Source of the DNA: Thermohalobaculum sp039821125
GTDB lineage: Bacteria > Pseudomonadota > Alphaproteobacteria > Rhodobacterales > Rhodobacteraceae
Assembly (NCBI GenBank): GCA_039821125.1
Contig: JBCBOR010000006.1
Location: 1 to 64,000, forward strand
Length of the DNA stretch: 64,000 nucleotides
Direction: 5' to 3'
Part shown: positions 8,068-16,262 of the stretch, in pieces
How the letters are laid out: each line of letters starts with the position of its first letter
Position numbering within the stretch: position 1 is the stretch's first letter
The notes under the pieces: generated by a model
Database searches by the model: none
What the model saw: only the letters and a program-made list of their open reading frames with translations
What the model was told of the DNA's origin: nothing
Translations under genes and position numbers: made by a program

Positions 8068-9324
8068 TCAGAGCCGGGCGAGGTAGGCCTCGGCCCAGTG
8101 GCGAAACACCTCCCAGGCGGCGGCGAAGTCCTCGAACGCCATCGCCTCGTTGGGGTTGTGGCTGCCGTTCTCGTTGCGCACGAAGATCATGGCGGACGGT
8201 ATGCCGAGCCCGGCGAAGACGGCGCAGTCGTGGCCACCGCCCGAGGGCAGCTCCATCGCGTCTGTTCCTGACGTCTTGGCCGCGCTCAAGAGGCCCGCGC
8301 GCAAGCCCGGGTCCATCGCGGCCTCGGCCGCGCGGGTGCTCGGGCCGAGGTCGATGGAAACGCCGCGGCGGTCAGCGATCTCGGCTGCTCTGGTCTGGAT
8401 AAAATCATCGAACAGGGTCAGTGTCGCGGGATCTGCGCTGCGAAAATCCAGCGTGAAATCGAGCGCGCCCGGCACCTTGGTGATGCCATGCTGAACGGCG
8501 TCGGTGGCGAACTGGCCGATGGTGAGCACGAGGTCCTGCCCGGATGCCTCCAGCTCCAGCCACCTCGCCTCGAGCGCTGCGGCCAGCTCCACGCCCGCCA
8601 GAACCGCATCGCGGCGCGAGGTGCGCGGCACGCCGCCGGCATGGGTGGTCTGCCCCCGGATCTTCGCATAGCGGTAGCGCATGTTGCCGCGGATGGCCGA
8701 GACGATGCCGACGGGAGCGCCGCGTTCGACCAGCACCGGGCCTTGCTCGATATGCAGTTCGACAAAGGCCCGGATGCCCGCTGGATCGAGCAGCGCCCGG
8801 CCGTCGCGGATCGGCGCGGGGTCGAACCCCGCCTCCTCCATATGATCGGCCAGCGTGCGCCCGGTATCGCCCCGGCGTACCCGGTCGGGCGTATCGGGCG
8901 GCAATAGGCCAAAGGCCGCGCGGGAGCCAAGGTAATGCTCGGGGAACCAGATCATCTCCTCGGCCCGGATCGCCATCAGGACGACATCAATGGGCGGGGT
9001 CGGCCCGGCGGCGAGATGTTCGAGCAGCGCGAGGCCCGCCAGCACCCCCGCCGCGCCGTCGAAATTGCCGCCATGGGGCACCGAGTCGAGATGCGAGCCG
9101 GTCATCAGACACGGCGCCGCCCGATCCCGTCCCGGCAGGGTGACATAGAGATTGCCGATCGCGTCGGTGCGGTGCTCCAGCCCGATCCGATCCGCCTCGC
9201 GCACGATCAGGCCATGGGCGAATGCCTCGCCCGCGCCAAAGGTCGAGCGGGTCACGCCGGGCGGGTCCGCCGTCCCGTGGGCCAGTTCATCGAACAGCCG
9301 CCGCGCGGTCTCCAAAGCGCTCAA
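8068..9324 (-). CDS. N-carbamoyl-L-amino-acid hydrolase / allantoate amidohydrolase family (M20)
   Basis: A 418-residue Zn-dependent amidohydrolase of the hydantoinase/carbamoylase family. Metal-site residues are present: His78 (GSHLDSVP), Asp89 (GGNFDGAAG), Glu122/123, His191 (HIEQGP) and His365 (GGGHDCAVF). These enzymes split N-carbamoyl or ureido groups to amino acid, CO2 and ammonia in the cytoplasm. The TTG at 9324 overlaps the dctM stop and agrees with the usual N-terminus; the much longer frame upstream is dctM read out of frame. The segment RAEEMIWFPEHYLGSRAAFG replaces the more usual EEG.RF sequence, an unusual detail next to the metal site. Last gene of the second TRAP operon. Confidence 0.9.
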   Translation of the reverse strand: MSALETARRLFDELAHGTADPPGVTRSTFGAGEAFAHGLIVREADRIGLEHRTDAIGNLYVTLPGRDRAAPCLMTGSHLDSVPHGGNFDGAAGVLAGLALLEHLAAGPTPPIDVVLMAIRAEEMIWFPEHYLGSRAAFGLLPPDTPDRVRRGDTGRTLADHMEEAGFDPAPIRDGRALLDPAGIRAFVELHIEQGPVLVERGAPVGIVSAIRGNMRYRYAKIRGQTTHAGGVPRTSRRDAVLAGVELAAALEARWLELEASGQDLVLTIGQFATDAVQHGITKVPGALDFTLDFRSADPATLTLFDDFIQTRAAEIADRRGVSIDLGPSTRAAEAAMDPGLRAGLLSAAKTSGTDAMELPSGGGHDCAVFAGLGIPSAMIFVRNENGSHNPNEAMAFEDFAAAWEVFRHWAEAYLARL

Positions 9325-10622
9325 TACAAAAGCCCCGGCACGAACATCACCAGATCCGGCCAGACAATGATCAGCGAGACTATGGCCAGCATGGCGATCA
9401 CGAAGGGAAGGATGCCGCGATAGACATCCGACAGCTGCCCGCGCCCGCGCACACCCTGTACGACGTAGAGGTTCATGCCCACCGGCGGGGTGATCAGCGC
9501 AAGCTCCATCATGATCACCAGGAAGATGCCGAACCACACGGGGTCGATTCCAAGATGCAAGACCACGGGCATGACCACCGGGATGGTGCCGACCATCATC
9601 GACAGCGTTTCCAGAAAGCAGCCCATCACGAGGTAGAAGATAACGAGCAGCCAGATCATCTCGACCGGGCCAAGCCCGAGATCGGTGACATAGCGCGTCA
9701 TCGCCTGCGGCACGCCGAGGACGCCGACGATGAAATTCAGAAAGAACGCGGCGGCGATAATGAAGAGCAGCATGGCCGAGGTGCGGGTCGTGGCGACGAA
9801 CGCCTCGTGCATCATCGTGAAACTGAGCGTCCCGTTGCCTGCGGCCAGACAGAACGCCAGCACGACACCGAGCGCCGCGGCCTCGGTCGGGGTGGCCCAG
9901 CCGCCATAGATCGCGCCCATGACGACGATGAAGATCCCGAGCGGCGGCAGCAGATGTGTCAGGCGGCGCAGCCGCTCGGCGCGCGGGGCTTTCGTGGTGA
10001 CGCGCTCGGCGATGGAGGGGTAGAGGATCGCTACCGCCGCGATGATCGCCATGAAGAGCAGCGTCAGCAGGATCCCCGGCAGGATGCCCGCCGCGAAAAG
10101 TTGGCCGATCGATGTGTTCGTCAGCGCGCCATAGATGATCAGGTTCACCGATGGTGGGATCAGGATGCCCAGCGTCGCACCCGCCGCGATCGACCCCAGC
10201 ACCAGCGGTTCGGAATACGACCGGCGTTTGAACTCGTCCAGCGCCACCGTCCCGATGGTGGCCGCCGTGGCAACGGATGAGCCCGAGACCGCGGCGAACA
10301 TCGAACAGGCGCCAATATTGGTGTGCAGCAGCCCGCCGGGCAGACGGCTCAGCCAGTCCGACAGGCTATCATACATATTCTTGGTGATGCCCGAGCGCAG
10401 CAGCAACTCGCCCAGCAGCACGAACAGGGGAATGGTCGTCAGCAGGAAATCGTTCATGACCGACCATAGGTTGGTGCCGAACGAGAACAGCACCGGCGGT
10501 CCGAAATAGACGAGCGCGCCGAGCACCCCGGTCGCCAGCATGGCAACGCCGACATGGAGGCCAATGAACATCAGCCCCAGCATGATGACAAAACCGATCA
10601 GTGCGCCGGTCGGGTCGATCAT
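9321..10622 (-). CDS. dctM: TRAP transporter large permease (DctM family), second system
   Basis: A 433-residue protein with about twelve hydrophobic segments, GGLLHTNIGACSMFAAVSGSS in the first half and LALITPPVGMNLYVV near the end, as expected for DctM. The ATG at 10622 has GAGGA about 8 nt upstream; the longer frame upstream is dctQ sequence. It belongs to a five-gene minus-strand operon: AMDase-like protein, dctP, dctQ, dctM and carbamoylase. Clearly a separate system from the first TRAP set, with distinct sequence. Confidence 0.94.
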   Translation of the reverse strand: MIDPTGALIGFVIMLGLMFIGLHVGVAMLATGVLGALVYFGPPVLFSFGTNLWSVMNDFLLTTIPLFVLLGELLLRSGITKNMYDSLSDWLSRLPGGLLHTNIGACSMFAAVSGSSVATAATIGTVALDEFKRRSYSEPLVLGSIAAGATLGILIPPSVNLIIYGALTNTSIGQLFAAGILPGILLTLLFMAIIAAVAILYPSIAERVTTKAPRAERLRRLTHLLPPLGIFIVVMGAIYGGWATPTEAAALGVVLAFCLAAGNGTLSFTMMHEAFVATTRTSAMLLFIIAAAFFLNFIVGVLGVPQAMTRYVTDLGLGPVEMIWLLVIFYLVMGCFLETLSMMVGTIPVVMPVVLHLGIDPVWFGIFLVIMMELALITPPVGMNLYVVQGVRGRGQLSDVYRGILPFVIAMLAIVSLIIVWPDLVMFVPGLLY

Positions 10623-10644
10623 CGGCTCTGTCCTCGGGAGATAG

Positions 10645-11169
10645 TCATCGCCGCGCGTCCTCGATCTCCTCCGCCACCGTTGGCGGGGCGAGCACGCGGT
10701 CGGCATGGGCCAGACCCCGGCGAAGCGCGATCACACCGCGCCCGGCCATGATCAGCGCGGTCAGCCCGAACAGCACCAGCCCCGCCAGCCACAGCGATTG
10801 CGGGATCCAGAGCGGCACCTGCAACGGCGTCGAGGAGACCGACTTGAACGCAATCGAATCCGACAGCGTCGTCCAGGCCATGTACGCCATGAACGCCGCC
10901 GCCGCGGCCAGGCAGAGATAGGCGAACAGGTTCAGCACTGCCTGTGCGCGCCCTGGCAGGCGCACCAGCAGAACGTCGATCCGGGTATGCGCTCGGCCGA
11001 ACGCGGCCAGCGCCATGCCGAAGGTCCCGGTGACGGCGACGACATAGCCGCCGATCTCGTCCACCCCCTGGATCGAGACGTTCAGCAACTTGCGTCCAAG
11101 GATCTCGGCCACGATCAGGAACGACAGGCCCAGGCAGGCATAGCCCGCGAGAATGCCGATGATGCGCAT
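10645..11169 (-). CDS. dctQ: TRAP transporter small permease (DctQ family), second system
   Basis: A 174-residue protein with four membrane segments (about residues 3-21, 41-56, 78-100 and 124-146) and FGRAHTRIDVLLVRLP, matching the conserved DctQ loop. It pairs with the DctM encoded 22 bp downstream. The soluble tail of about 25 residues is not conserved. Confidence 0.9.
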   Translation of the reverse strand: MRIIGILAGYACLGLSFLIVAEILGRKLLNVSIQGVDEIGGYVVAVTGTFGMALAAFGRAHTRIDVLLVRLPGRAQAVLNLFAYLCLAAAAAFMAYMAWTTLSDSIAFKSVSSTPLQVPLWIPQSLWLAGLVLFGLTALIMAGRGVIALRRGLAHADRVLAPPTVAEEIEDARR

Positions 11170-11199
11170 GGGATCTCCGATCCGGGTGGGGCTTTGCGT

Positions 11200-11222
11200 G
11201 GGGCGGACACGCGGCCCGCCCC
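11200..11222 (-). promoter_or_regulatory. Stem-loop between second dctP and dctQ
   Basis: GGGGCGG (11200-11206) pairs with CCGCCCC (11216-11222) around a 9-nt loop in the 60-bp spacer after the dctP stop. It lacks a T-run, so partial termination or 3'-end protection of the dctP message is more likely than full termination. Confidence 0.45.
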
Positions 11223-11229
11223 TGTCGCA

Positions 11230-12264
11230 TTACTTCAGCTCGATGCCGCGCACCTTGCCGACAGTGGCGTTCCAGATGCTGGTGCACTCGGAGAAGCTGG
11301 CATCACAGCTCTCGGCCCAGCCGGGCAGGACCTTCTCCATGGTCGCCTTGGTGACCGTCGCCTGATCTTCCGCGCTCGGCTCGACCAGCGTCATGCCGAA
11401 CTTGTTGTAGTTCTCGCAGCCCTCGCCCCCGGTGTTACAGGCAATCGCCCAGCCGTTGTTCTTGGCGGCAAGATCCCAGAACCCCTGCTGGAAGGTTGCG
11501 AACTCGGCCTCCAGCTTGGCCTTCTCCTCGTCCGAGAAACTGTTCCACTTGTCGAGGTTCATGAAGTGGCCATTGACCGACCATGAGATCCCCAGCGGCA
11601 GGAAGTGTGTCGTCACCTCGGGCCAGTTGCCGGTGTTGCCCGAAGTGGGCGAGGTGATCGCGCAATCCACGACGCCGCGTTGCAAGGATGGGTAGACCTC
11701 CTTGAAGCTCAGTGTCACGGGCGTCGCCCCGACCGCTTCCAGAAGCGCCGACATCGACGGGGTGTACGACCGGACTTTCAGACCTTTCAGGCTTTCGATC
11801 CCCGTCACCTCGGCATTGCAGTAGAAGACCTGCGGGCCATAGGGCCAGAGCGCCAGAACCTTGGCGTTGAACTTCTCGGCCACGCGCTTTTCCAGTTCCG
11901 GGCGGAAGGCCGCGACGGCTTCTTCGAGTTGCTCCATCGAGGTCGAGACGCCGATCAGATCGATCCCTTCCAGGAACGCATCATCGCGGGCCGCGGCACC
12001 GACGGTCGACTGCACGATGTCGAAGGCCCCGGTGCGCACCATGCGCAGCGTGTCCTGCATGTCGACGCCAACCACATCCAGCGGGTTGAAGTTGATCGCC
12101 AGCGGAATGCCGGTCTTGCCGGGCAGACCCTCGTAGAATTCCTTCTCCATCGCCGTGTGGAACTTGTGGGTCGAGACGAGCCCGGTCGCCCGGATCGAGG
12201 TCTCGGCACTTGCCGTGCCCGCCAGCAAGGCCGCGGCGGCGGCCATCAGGATAGTGTGTTTCAT
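11230..12264 (-). CDS. dctP: TRAP transporter solute-binding protein (DctP family), second system
   Basis: The ATG at 12264 follows AAAGGGAC and begins a clean signal peptide (cleavage near GTASA-ET, residue 22); the longer frame upstream is rejected. The mature protein of about 322 residues has LKGLKVRSYTPSMSALLEAVG with the ligand-binding arginine and GVVDCAITSPTSG. Extra cysteine pairs occur in the C-terminal part (IACNTGGEGCENYN and ESCDASFSECTS), which could form disulfides. It feeds the DctQM complex encoded just downstream. The operon partners (carbamoylase, AMDase-like protein) point to an N-carbamoyl acid, hydantoin-derived acid or malonate-like substrate (inference). Confidence 0.92.
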   Translation of the reverse strand: MKHTILMAAAAALLAGTASAETSIRATGLVSTHKFHTAMEKEFYEGLPGKTGIPLAINFNPLDVVGVDMQDTLRMVRTGAFDIVQSTVGAAARDDAFLEGIDLIGVSTSMEQLEEAVAAFRPELEKRVAEKFNAKVLALWPYGPQVFYCNAEVTGIESLKGLKVRSYTPSMSALLEAVGATPVTLSFKEVYPSLQRGVVDCAITSPTSGNTGNWPEVTTHFLPLGISWSVNGHFMNLDKWNSFSDEEKAKLEAEFATFQQGFWDLAAKNNGWAIACNTGGEGCENYNKFGMTLVEPSAEDQATVTKATMEKVLPGWAESCDASFSECTSIWNATVGKVRGIELK

Positions 12265-12370
12265 AGCTCGGTTGTCCCTTTCGGTAGGTCCTGGACTAGG
12301 TTTTGGGGCCTGCGGCGATGCCGTGGCCCGTATATGCCGGGTTGGCCCGGCAATGCGGTGTACGGGGTGC

Positions 12371-13129
12371 CTAGACATCGAAGATGCGGCCCCAGCCCCT
12401 GATGCGCGCGGGATCAGCGCCCGCCACTTTCATAGACTTCCAGAGGGCCGTGGACACGGTGTCGTAGACGGGAATGCCGGTCTCTGCCTCGATCGTCTCG
12501 GCAACGGCGGCGCCGCGGAAGTTCGTACAGAAAATGCTGATCGCGTCGGGCTTTTCCACGGCCACCGCCCGGCACATGTCGAGGATCTGCGCCTCGCTGT
12601 AGTCGGCGAATGAATAATTGCCGGGATCGCCGAGGTGTCGGTCGGTCACGACCTCGAACCCTTCAGCGGCATAGTTGGCATTGATCGCGCTCTGGATCTC
12701 GTCGAGATAGGGTGTGACGAACGCGATGCGCCGCGCGCCGGTGGTCTGCAGGATCTCGTTCAGCGCTAGCACCGACGAACAGGCCTTCGCCCCGGTCCGT
12801 GTTTCAATCTCGGCGCACAAGTCGTGGTCGCTCTGAAACCCCATCCAGCCCGAGGATGTTCCGTTCCAGCAGATCGTCTGAACCTTGGCGTCCGCCAGCA
12901 ACTCAGCCGCGTCCAGCATGGGGGCGGTTGTGAATTGACCCAGCGCATCGTCCTCGAGCGAAATCTTGAGCACCCTGAACCGCCCGAAATGCGCGGTCAC
13001 GTCCGGCAGGTCGGCAAGCATCGCCGCGGTGATCGGCTCCAAAACCGTGTTGGATGAGGGCGTCAGCATGCCAAGGCGGGCATGCGAGCGCTTCGTCGGA
13101 TCCGAAGGCGTCTCGGCAGATGGCGTCAT
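12371..13129 (-). CDS. Arylmalonate decarboxylase / maleate isomerase family protein
   Basis: A 252-residue Asp/Glu-racemase-superfamily protein. Maleate isomerases use two cysteines, one in each half. Here the first site reads WNGTSSGW (residues 88-95), with Gly-Thr-Ser as in the dioxyanion hole of arylmalonate decarboxylase, and only the second cysteine (Cys201 in SIFCTNFRG) is kept. This pattern favours an AMDase-like decarboxylase or a one-base isomerase over a true maleate isomerase. It is the first gene of the second TRAP operon, with a 106-bp spacer before dctP. The substrate is unknown; a substituted malonate or ureido acid would fit the neighbours. Confidence 0.8.
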   Translation of the reverse strand: MTPSAETPSDPTKRSHARLGMLTPSSNTVLEPITAAMLADLPDVTAHFGRFRVLKISLEDDALGQFTTAPMLDAAELLADAKVQTICWNGTSSGWMGFQSDHDLCAEIETRTGAKACSSVLALNEILQTTGARRIAFVTPYLDEIQSAINANYAAEGFEVVTDRHLGDPGNYSFADYSEAQILDMCRAVAVEKPDAISIFCTNFRGAAVAETIEAETGIPVYDTVSTALWKSMKVAGADPARIRGWGRIFDV

Positions 13130-13297
13130 GGTCTCTCGCTCCGACCGGACAGTGTGTGCCGGCCAGAGAGAGCTCCTGCAAGTATCGGACCATTGTGCAT
13201 GACACCTGTCCGTGCGCCCTGTCGGGCGATGCCCCCACGGAGGCGCTCGAAAGAAATGTTATATTATATCAATTACTTTGGAATCTGCTGCGCTGCA

Positions 13298-13311
13298 CAA
13301 GAATCTTCTTG
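13298..13311. promoter_or_regulatory. Palindrome upstream of sigma-54 promoter
   Basis: A perfect palindrome, CAAGAA-TC-TTCTTG, lies in the AT-rich part of the 282-bp divergent region between the AMDase-like gene and the ABC operon, immediately upstream of the sigma-54-type boxes. It is extended imperfectly to TGCA on both sides. It is a plausible binding site for a dimeric regulator; which one is unknown. Confidence 0.4.
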
Positions 13312-13313
13312 CA

Positions 13314-13329
13314 AGGCACAAATATTGCT
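13314..13329 (+). promoter_or_regulatory. Candidate sigma-54 (-24/-12) promoter
   Basis: AGGCACAAATATTGCT matches the RpoN pattern TGGCAC-N5-TTGCW, with GG at 13315-13316 and GC at 13327-13328 in the required 12-base register. It is 83 bp upstream of the ATG of the ABC binding-protein gene at 13412. RpoN control with an enhancer-binding protein such as NtrC is typical of nitrogen-scavenging operons, which suits a heterocycle importer with a deaminase. Judged from the sequence pattern only. Confidence 0.5.
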
Positions 13330-13411
13330 TAATGGTTAAAGAGGCGGCTCGGGCCCCCAGGACCAACCGAAAGCCCGAGCCCCTTGCGTCAGAAACACAA
13401 GGAGCGCTCTT

Positions 13412-14467
13412 ATGTGCGAACAACATGGAAATCGCAACTTCCCAGATATCTCTGGATTAGACTTTTCCCGACGGGATTTGTTGCGGGGCGGGGCTGCGTC
13501 TGCACTCGGTTTAGGCATGTCTGCGGGACTGCCCGGAATTGCGGCAGCGGCGACCACGGTAAAGTCCACACATGGCACCGGATTTTGCAATCTCCCGCTG
13601 TTCCTCAGCCACGCGCGCCAGACCGCCCAGGAAGACGGGCTGACACTGGAATTCGTCAACACGCCAACTTTTGCCGAACATGTGACCTTTTTGGGTGTCG
13701 GCCTCGTCGATGTCGGCGTGCTGCCCTACACCAGCTTCGTTGCGCTCTATGATGCCGGTGCGCCGGTCAAGATCGTCGCCGGGTCGGGGATCGAAGGCTG
13801 CGCCATCGTCAGCCAGCCCGGTCTCGACAGCGCCGAGAAGCTGAAGGGTAAGACGCTGGGGACTTTCCAACTCGATACGCTCGAAGTGCTGCCCTACGAT
13901 TATCTCAAGGCCAATGGCGTCGCGATGTCGGATGTGAACGTGCGCTATGTCGGCAACACGCCGGAAGCGGTCGAGGCATTCAAGGCCGGCGCGCTCGACT
14001 GGATCTGTACGATTGAGCCTTACGCGACATCGCTTCTGCAGGATGTTGAGGGCAGCCACATGCTGTCCGATGGCAAGGACATCTATGGTGCGAACTACAC
14101 CGATTGTGTGCTCTGTGCCCGCGACAGCCTGATCGCCGAGAACCCGGACGCGATCAAGGCGCTGATCAAGGCGATGATGAAGTCACAGCTCGCCTTCGAG
14201 CAGGAGACACAGGCCGTGCTCGATGAGGTCGTCGGCACCTACTACAAGACCTCGATGGAGAACGCCATCATCGGCGCGACCAAGCAACCGCCGATGGTCG
14301 ATCAGCGCGCGAACACCGACTTCATTCTCGGCCGCACCGACAGCCTGATGGAGATGGGCTATATCAAGAAGAAGCCCGACGCCTCGGCCATCGACTGGTC
14401 GATGCTGGAAGAGGTGATCGCCGAGAACCCGGAGTTGCACGCGTCGCTCAAGGTCAAGTCAACCTGA
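13412..14467 (+). CDS. ABC transporter substrate-binding protein (NMT1/SsuA/ThiY-like), Tat-exported
   Basis: A 351-residue binding protein whose N-terminus carries a twin-arginine signal (SRRDLLRGG followed by a hydrophobic stretch and AAA cleavage near residue 47). The body resembles the NMT1/TauA/SsuA/ThiY group, which binds pyrimidines, taurine, sulfonates or related small molecules. ACAAGGAGCGC precedes the ATG at 13412. The gene overlaps the permease by one base. Because the operon ends with a TRZ/ATZ-family amidohydrolase, a pyrimidine or purine-like heterocycle is the most likely ligand; a sulfonate cannot be excluded. Confidence 0.88.
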   Translation: MCEQHGNRNFPDISGLDFSRRDLLRGGAASALGLGMSAGLPGIAAAATTVKSTHGTGFCNLPLFLSHARQTAQEDGLTLEFVNTPTFAEHVTFLGVGLVDVGVLPYTSFVALYDAGAPVKIVAGSGIEGCAIVSQPGLDSAEKLKGKTLGTFQLDTLEVLPYDYLKANGVAMSDVNVRYVGNTPEAVEAFKAGALDWICTIEPYATSLLQDVEGSHMLSDGKDIYGANYTDCVLCARDSLIAENPDAIKALIKAMMKSQLAFEQETQAVLDEVVGTYYKTSMENAIIGATKQPPMVDQRANTDFILGRTDSLMEMGYIKKKPDASAIDWSMLEEVIAENPELHASLKVKST

Positions 14468-15366
14468 TGGCCACCACGACGGAAACGGTCGGCGGGGTTC
14501 CCACTCCGCCGTCCGCCATGGCCGAGCTTTGGCAGCGGATCGCGCCCAAGATCGGCTGGACGATCGTTTCGGTCGGGATGTTTGCCCTGATCTGGGAATT
14601 CCTGTGGCTAATCGGCTGGGCCGACCCGAAACTGCTGCCGCCGCCGCACATCTTCATGGGCGACATCGCGGGGCAGGCGAAGAATTTCAACACCGCGCAG
14701 CGCTGGCAGATCGGCGCGGGCGCGACCGACGCGCCGTCGCCCGAAATGGCGGTCGTGATCACGATCTTCTCGACGACCTACCGGGTGATCCTCGGCCTGC
14801 TCGCTGCCGCCGTGGTTTCCATCTCGGTCGGCGTTGCCATCCGCTACTGGAAGATGGCCGAGAACCTGACCCTGCCGACCATCACCCTGCTGGCGCCTGT
14901 CTCGCCGATCGCATGGCTGCCGGTGGCGATTTTCCTCTTCGGGATCGGGGACGCACCCGCCATCTTCATGGTGTTCATCGCGCTCTTCTTCACCATGACG
15001 CTGGCGACGATCACGCAGATCGACAGCGTCAACAAGAACTACATCAACGTCGCGCGCACCATGGGCGCCAGCAAACGCCAGATCTACACCCGGGTGATCC
15101 TGCCCGCGATCCTGCCGGGCCTTCTGGTGGTGCTGCGCCTCAACCTGTTTGGTGCCTGGATGGTCGTCCTGATCGCCGAGGCAACGGGCGTTGGCTATGG
15201 CCTCGGACAGGTCATCATGCTGGCCCGCAACACGTTCAACCCCGGCCTCGTCTTCTTCACCATCGTGCTGATCGGTTGCACCGGGTTCCTGTTCGACTAC
15301 GGGCTGAGAACACTGCAATCGCGCATCCTCTACTGGGTGCCCAAAGGACAGGGGAGCCTCGGATGA
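14467..15366 (+). CDS. ABC transporter permease (SsuC/TauC/ThiX-like)
   Basis: A 299-residue inner-membrane protein with about six membrane helices and the ATPase-contacting EAA loop VARTMGASKRQIYTRVILPAILPG near residues 196-220. Its start overlaps the binding-protein stop and its stop overlaps the ATPase start (ATGA at 15363-15366). A conserved-looking insertion of roughly 30 residues after LPPPHIFMGDI precedes the second helix. Confidence 0.92.
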   Translation: MATTTETVGGVPTPPSAMAELWQRIAPKIGWTIVSVGMFALIWEFLWLIGWADPKLLPPPHIFMGDIAGQAKNFNTAQRWQIGAGATDAPSPEMAVVITIFSTTYRVILGLLAAAVVSISVGVAIRYWKMAENLTLPTITLLAPVSPIAWLPVAIFLFGIGDAPAIFMVFIALFFTMTLATITQIDSVNKNYINVARTMGASKRQIYTRVILPAILPGLLVVLRLNLFGAWMVVLIAEATGVGYGLGQVIMLARNTFNPGLVFFTIVLIGCTGFLFDYGLRTLQSRILYWVPKGQGSLG

Positions 15367-16157
15367 GCACCGACACCGCCATTTCGTGCAAGGGCACGGG
15401 GAAGATCTGGGCCATCGGCACCCGCCGGGCGCACGAGGCGATCGCGACCATCGATCTCGACGTCGCGCCGGGCGAGTTCGTGGTGCTGCTCGGCCCGTCC
15501 GGCTGTGGCAAGTCCACGCTCTTGTATCTCGCCGCGGGGTTGGAAGACGCAACCTCGGGCGAGATCACCTCCTTCGGCAAACCGATCGACGGGCCCGCGC
15601 CGGACCGCAGCCTGATCTTCCAGGAAACGTCCCTGTTTCCCTGGCTGACCGTCGGGCAGAACGTGACCTTCGGCCTCTCGCTCGAAGGCGCCGATCAGGC
15701 GAAACGCCAGGCGGTCGCCGAGGATGTCCTGTCCAAGGTCGGCCTGCGCGCCGCCATCGACAAGCGCCCGGATGAGCTGTCGGGCGGCATGCGCCAGCGC
15801 GTGGCGGTCGCCCGTGCGCTCGCCATGGAGCCGAAGGTCCTGCTGATGGACGAGCCCTTCGCGGCGCTCGATGTCCAGACCCGGGCCAAGATGCAGGATT
15901 TCCTCTTGGATGTCTGGCGCGAGTCCGGGGCCTCGGTCCTTTTCGTCACGCACCATATCGACGAAGCCGTGGCGCTGGCCGACAGGGTTGCGGTCTTCAC
16001 CTCGCGCCCCGGCCGGATCAAGGAAATCGTCCCCATCGACATGCCGCGCCCGCGCGATCCGTTCTCACCCGAGGGGCAGGCGCTCCGCCAGCATCTCACG
16101 GACATTCTCAGCGCCGAGGTCGACCGCGCCTTCGCCGAACAGGAGGCCCTCGTCTAG
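15363..16157 (+). CDS. ABC transporter ATP-binding protein (SsuB/TauB/ThiZ-like)
   Basis: A 264-residue ATPase with Walker A GPSGCGKST (about residues 44-52), Q-loop (IFQETSLFPW), signature LSGGMRQRVAVARAL, Walker B VLLMDEP and switch histidine FVTHH. It energises the permease encoded just upstream. The long open frame that runs through the permease in a second phase and joins this gene is not meaningful; ATG 15363 in the ATGA overlap is the natural start. Confidence 0.94.
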   Translation: MSTDTAISCKGTGKIWAIGTRRAHEAIATIDLDVAPGEFVVLLGPSGCGKSTLLYLAAGLEDATSGEITSFGKPIDGPAPDRSLIFQETSLFPWLTVGQNVTFGLSLEGADQAKRQAVAEDVLSKVGLRAAIDKRPDELSGGMRQRVAVARALAMEPKVLLMDEPFAALDVQTRAKMQDFLLDVWRESGASVLFVTHHIDEAVALADRVAVFTSRPGRIKEIVPIDMPRPRDPFSPEGQALRQHLTDILSAEVDRAFAEQEALV

Positions 16158-16169
16158 CGCCCCCTCTCC

Positions 16170-16236
16170 CTTCATCTTGCTTGAAATACCGCGGGAGCGC
16201 GAGGGCAGAGCCCTCGCCCGGGTCCACCGGACCCGA
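16170..16236 (-). repeat. Dispersed double-hairpin repeat, copy B
   Basis: Read on the minus strand this matches the repeat at 7996-8059. Stems on the plus strand are GCGAGGGC-AGA-GCCCTCGC (16199-16217) and CGGGTCC-ACC-GGACCCG (16219-16235), preceded by CTTCATCTTGCTTGAAATACC. Both stems have 3-nt loops as in copy A, with compensatory changes. It lies between the ABC ATPase and the amidohydrolase, so readthrough may be reduced there. Confidence 0.65.
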
Positions 16237-16262
16237 CCGGCACAATCCAGAAGAGGCCTCTC

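Noticed and set aside
8068..9537. Longer carbamoylase starting inside dctM
   Set aside because: The first 71 codons are dctM in another phase; TTG 9324 at the dctM stop gives the normal N-terminus.
14529..16157. Apparent fusion of permease region and SsuB-like ATPase
   Set aside because: The upstream part is permease sequence out of phase. The permease proper is complete and ends at 15366.
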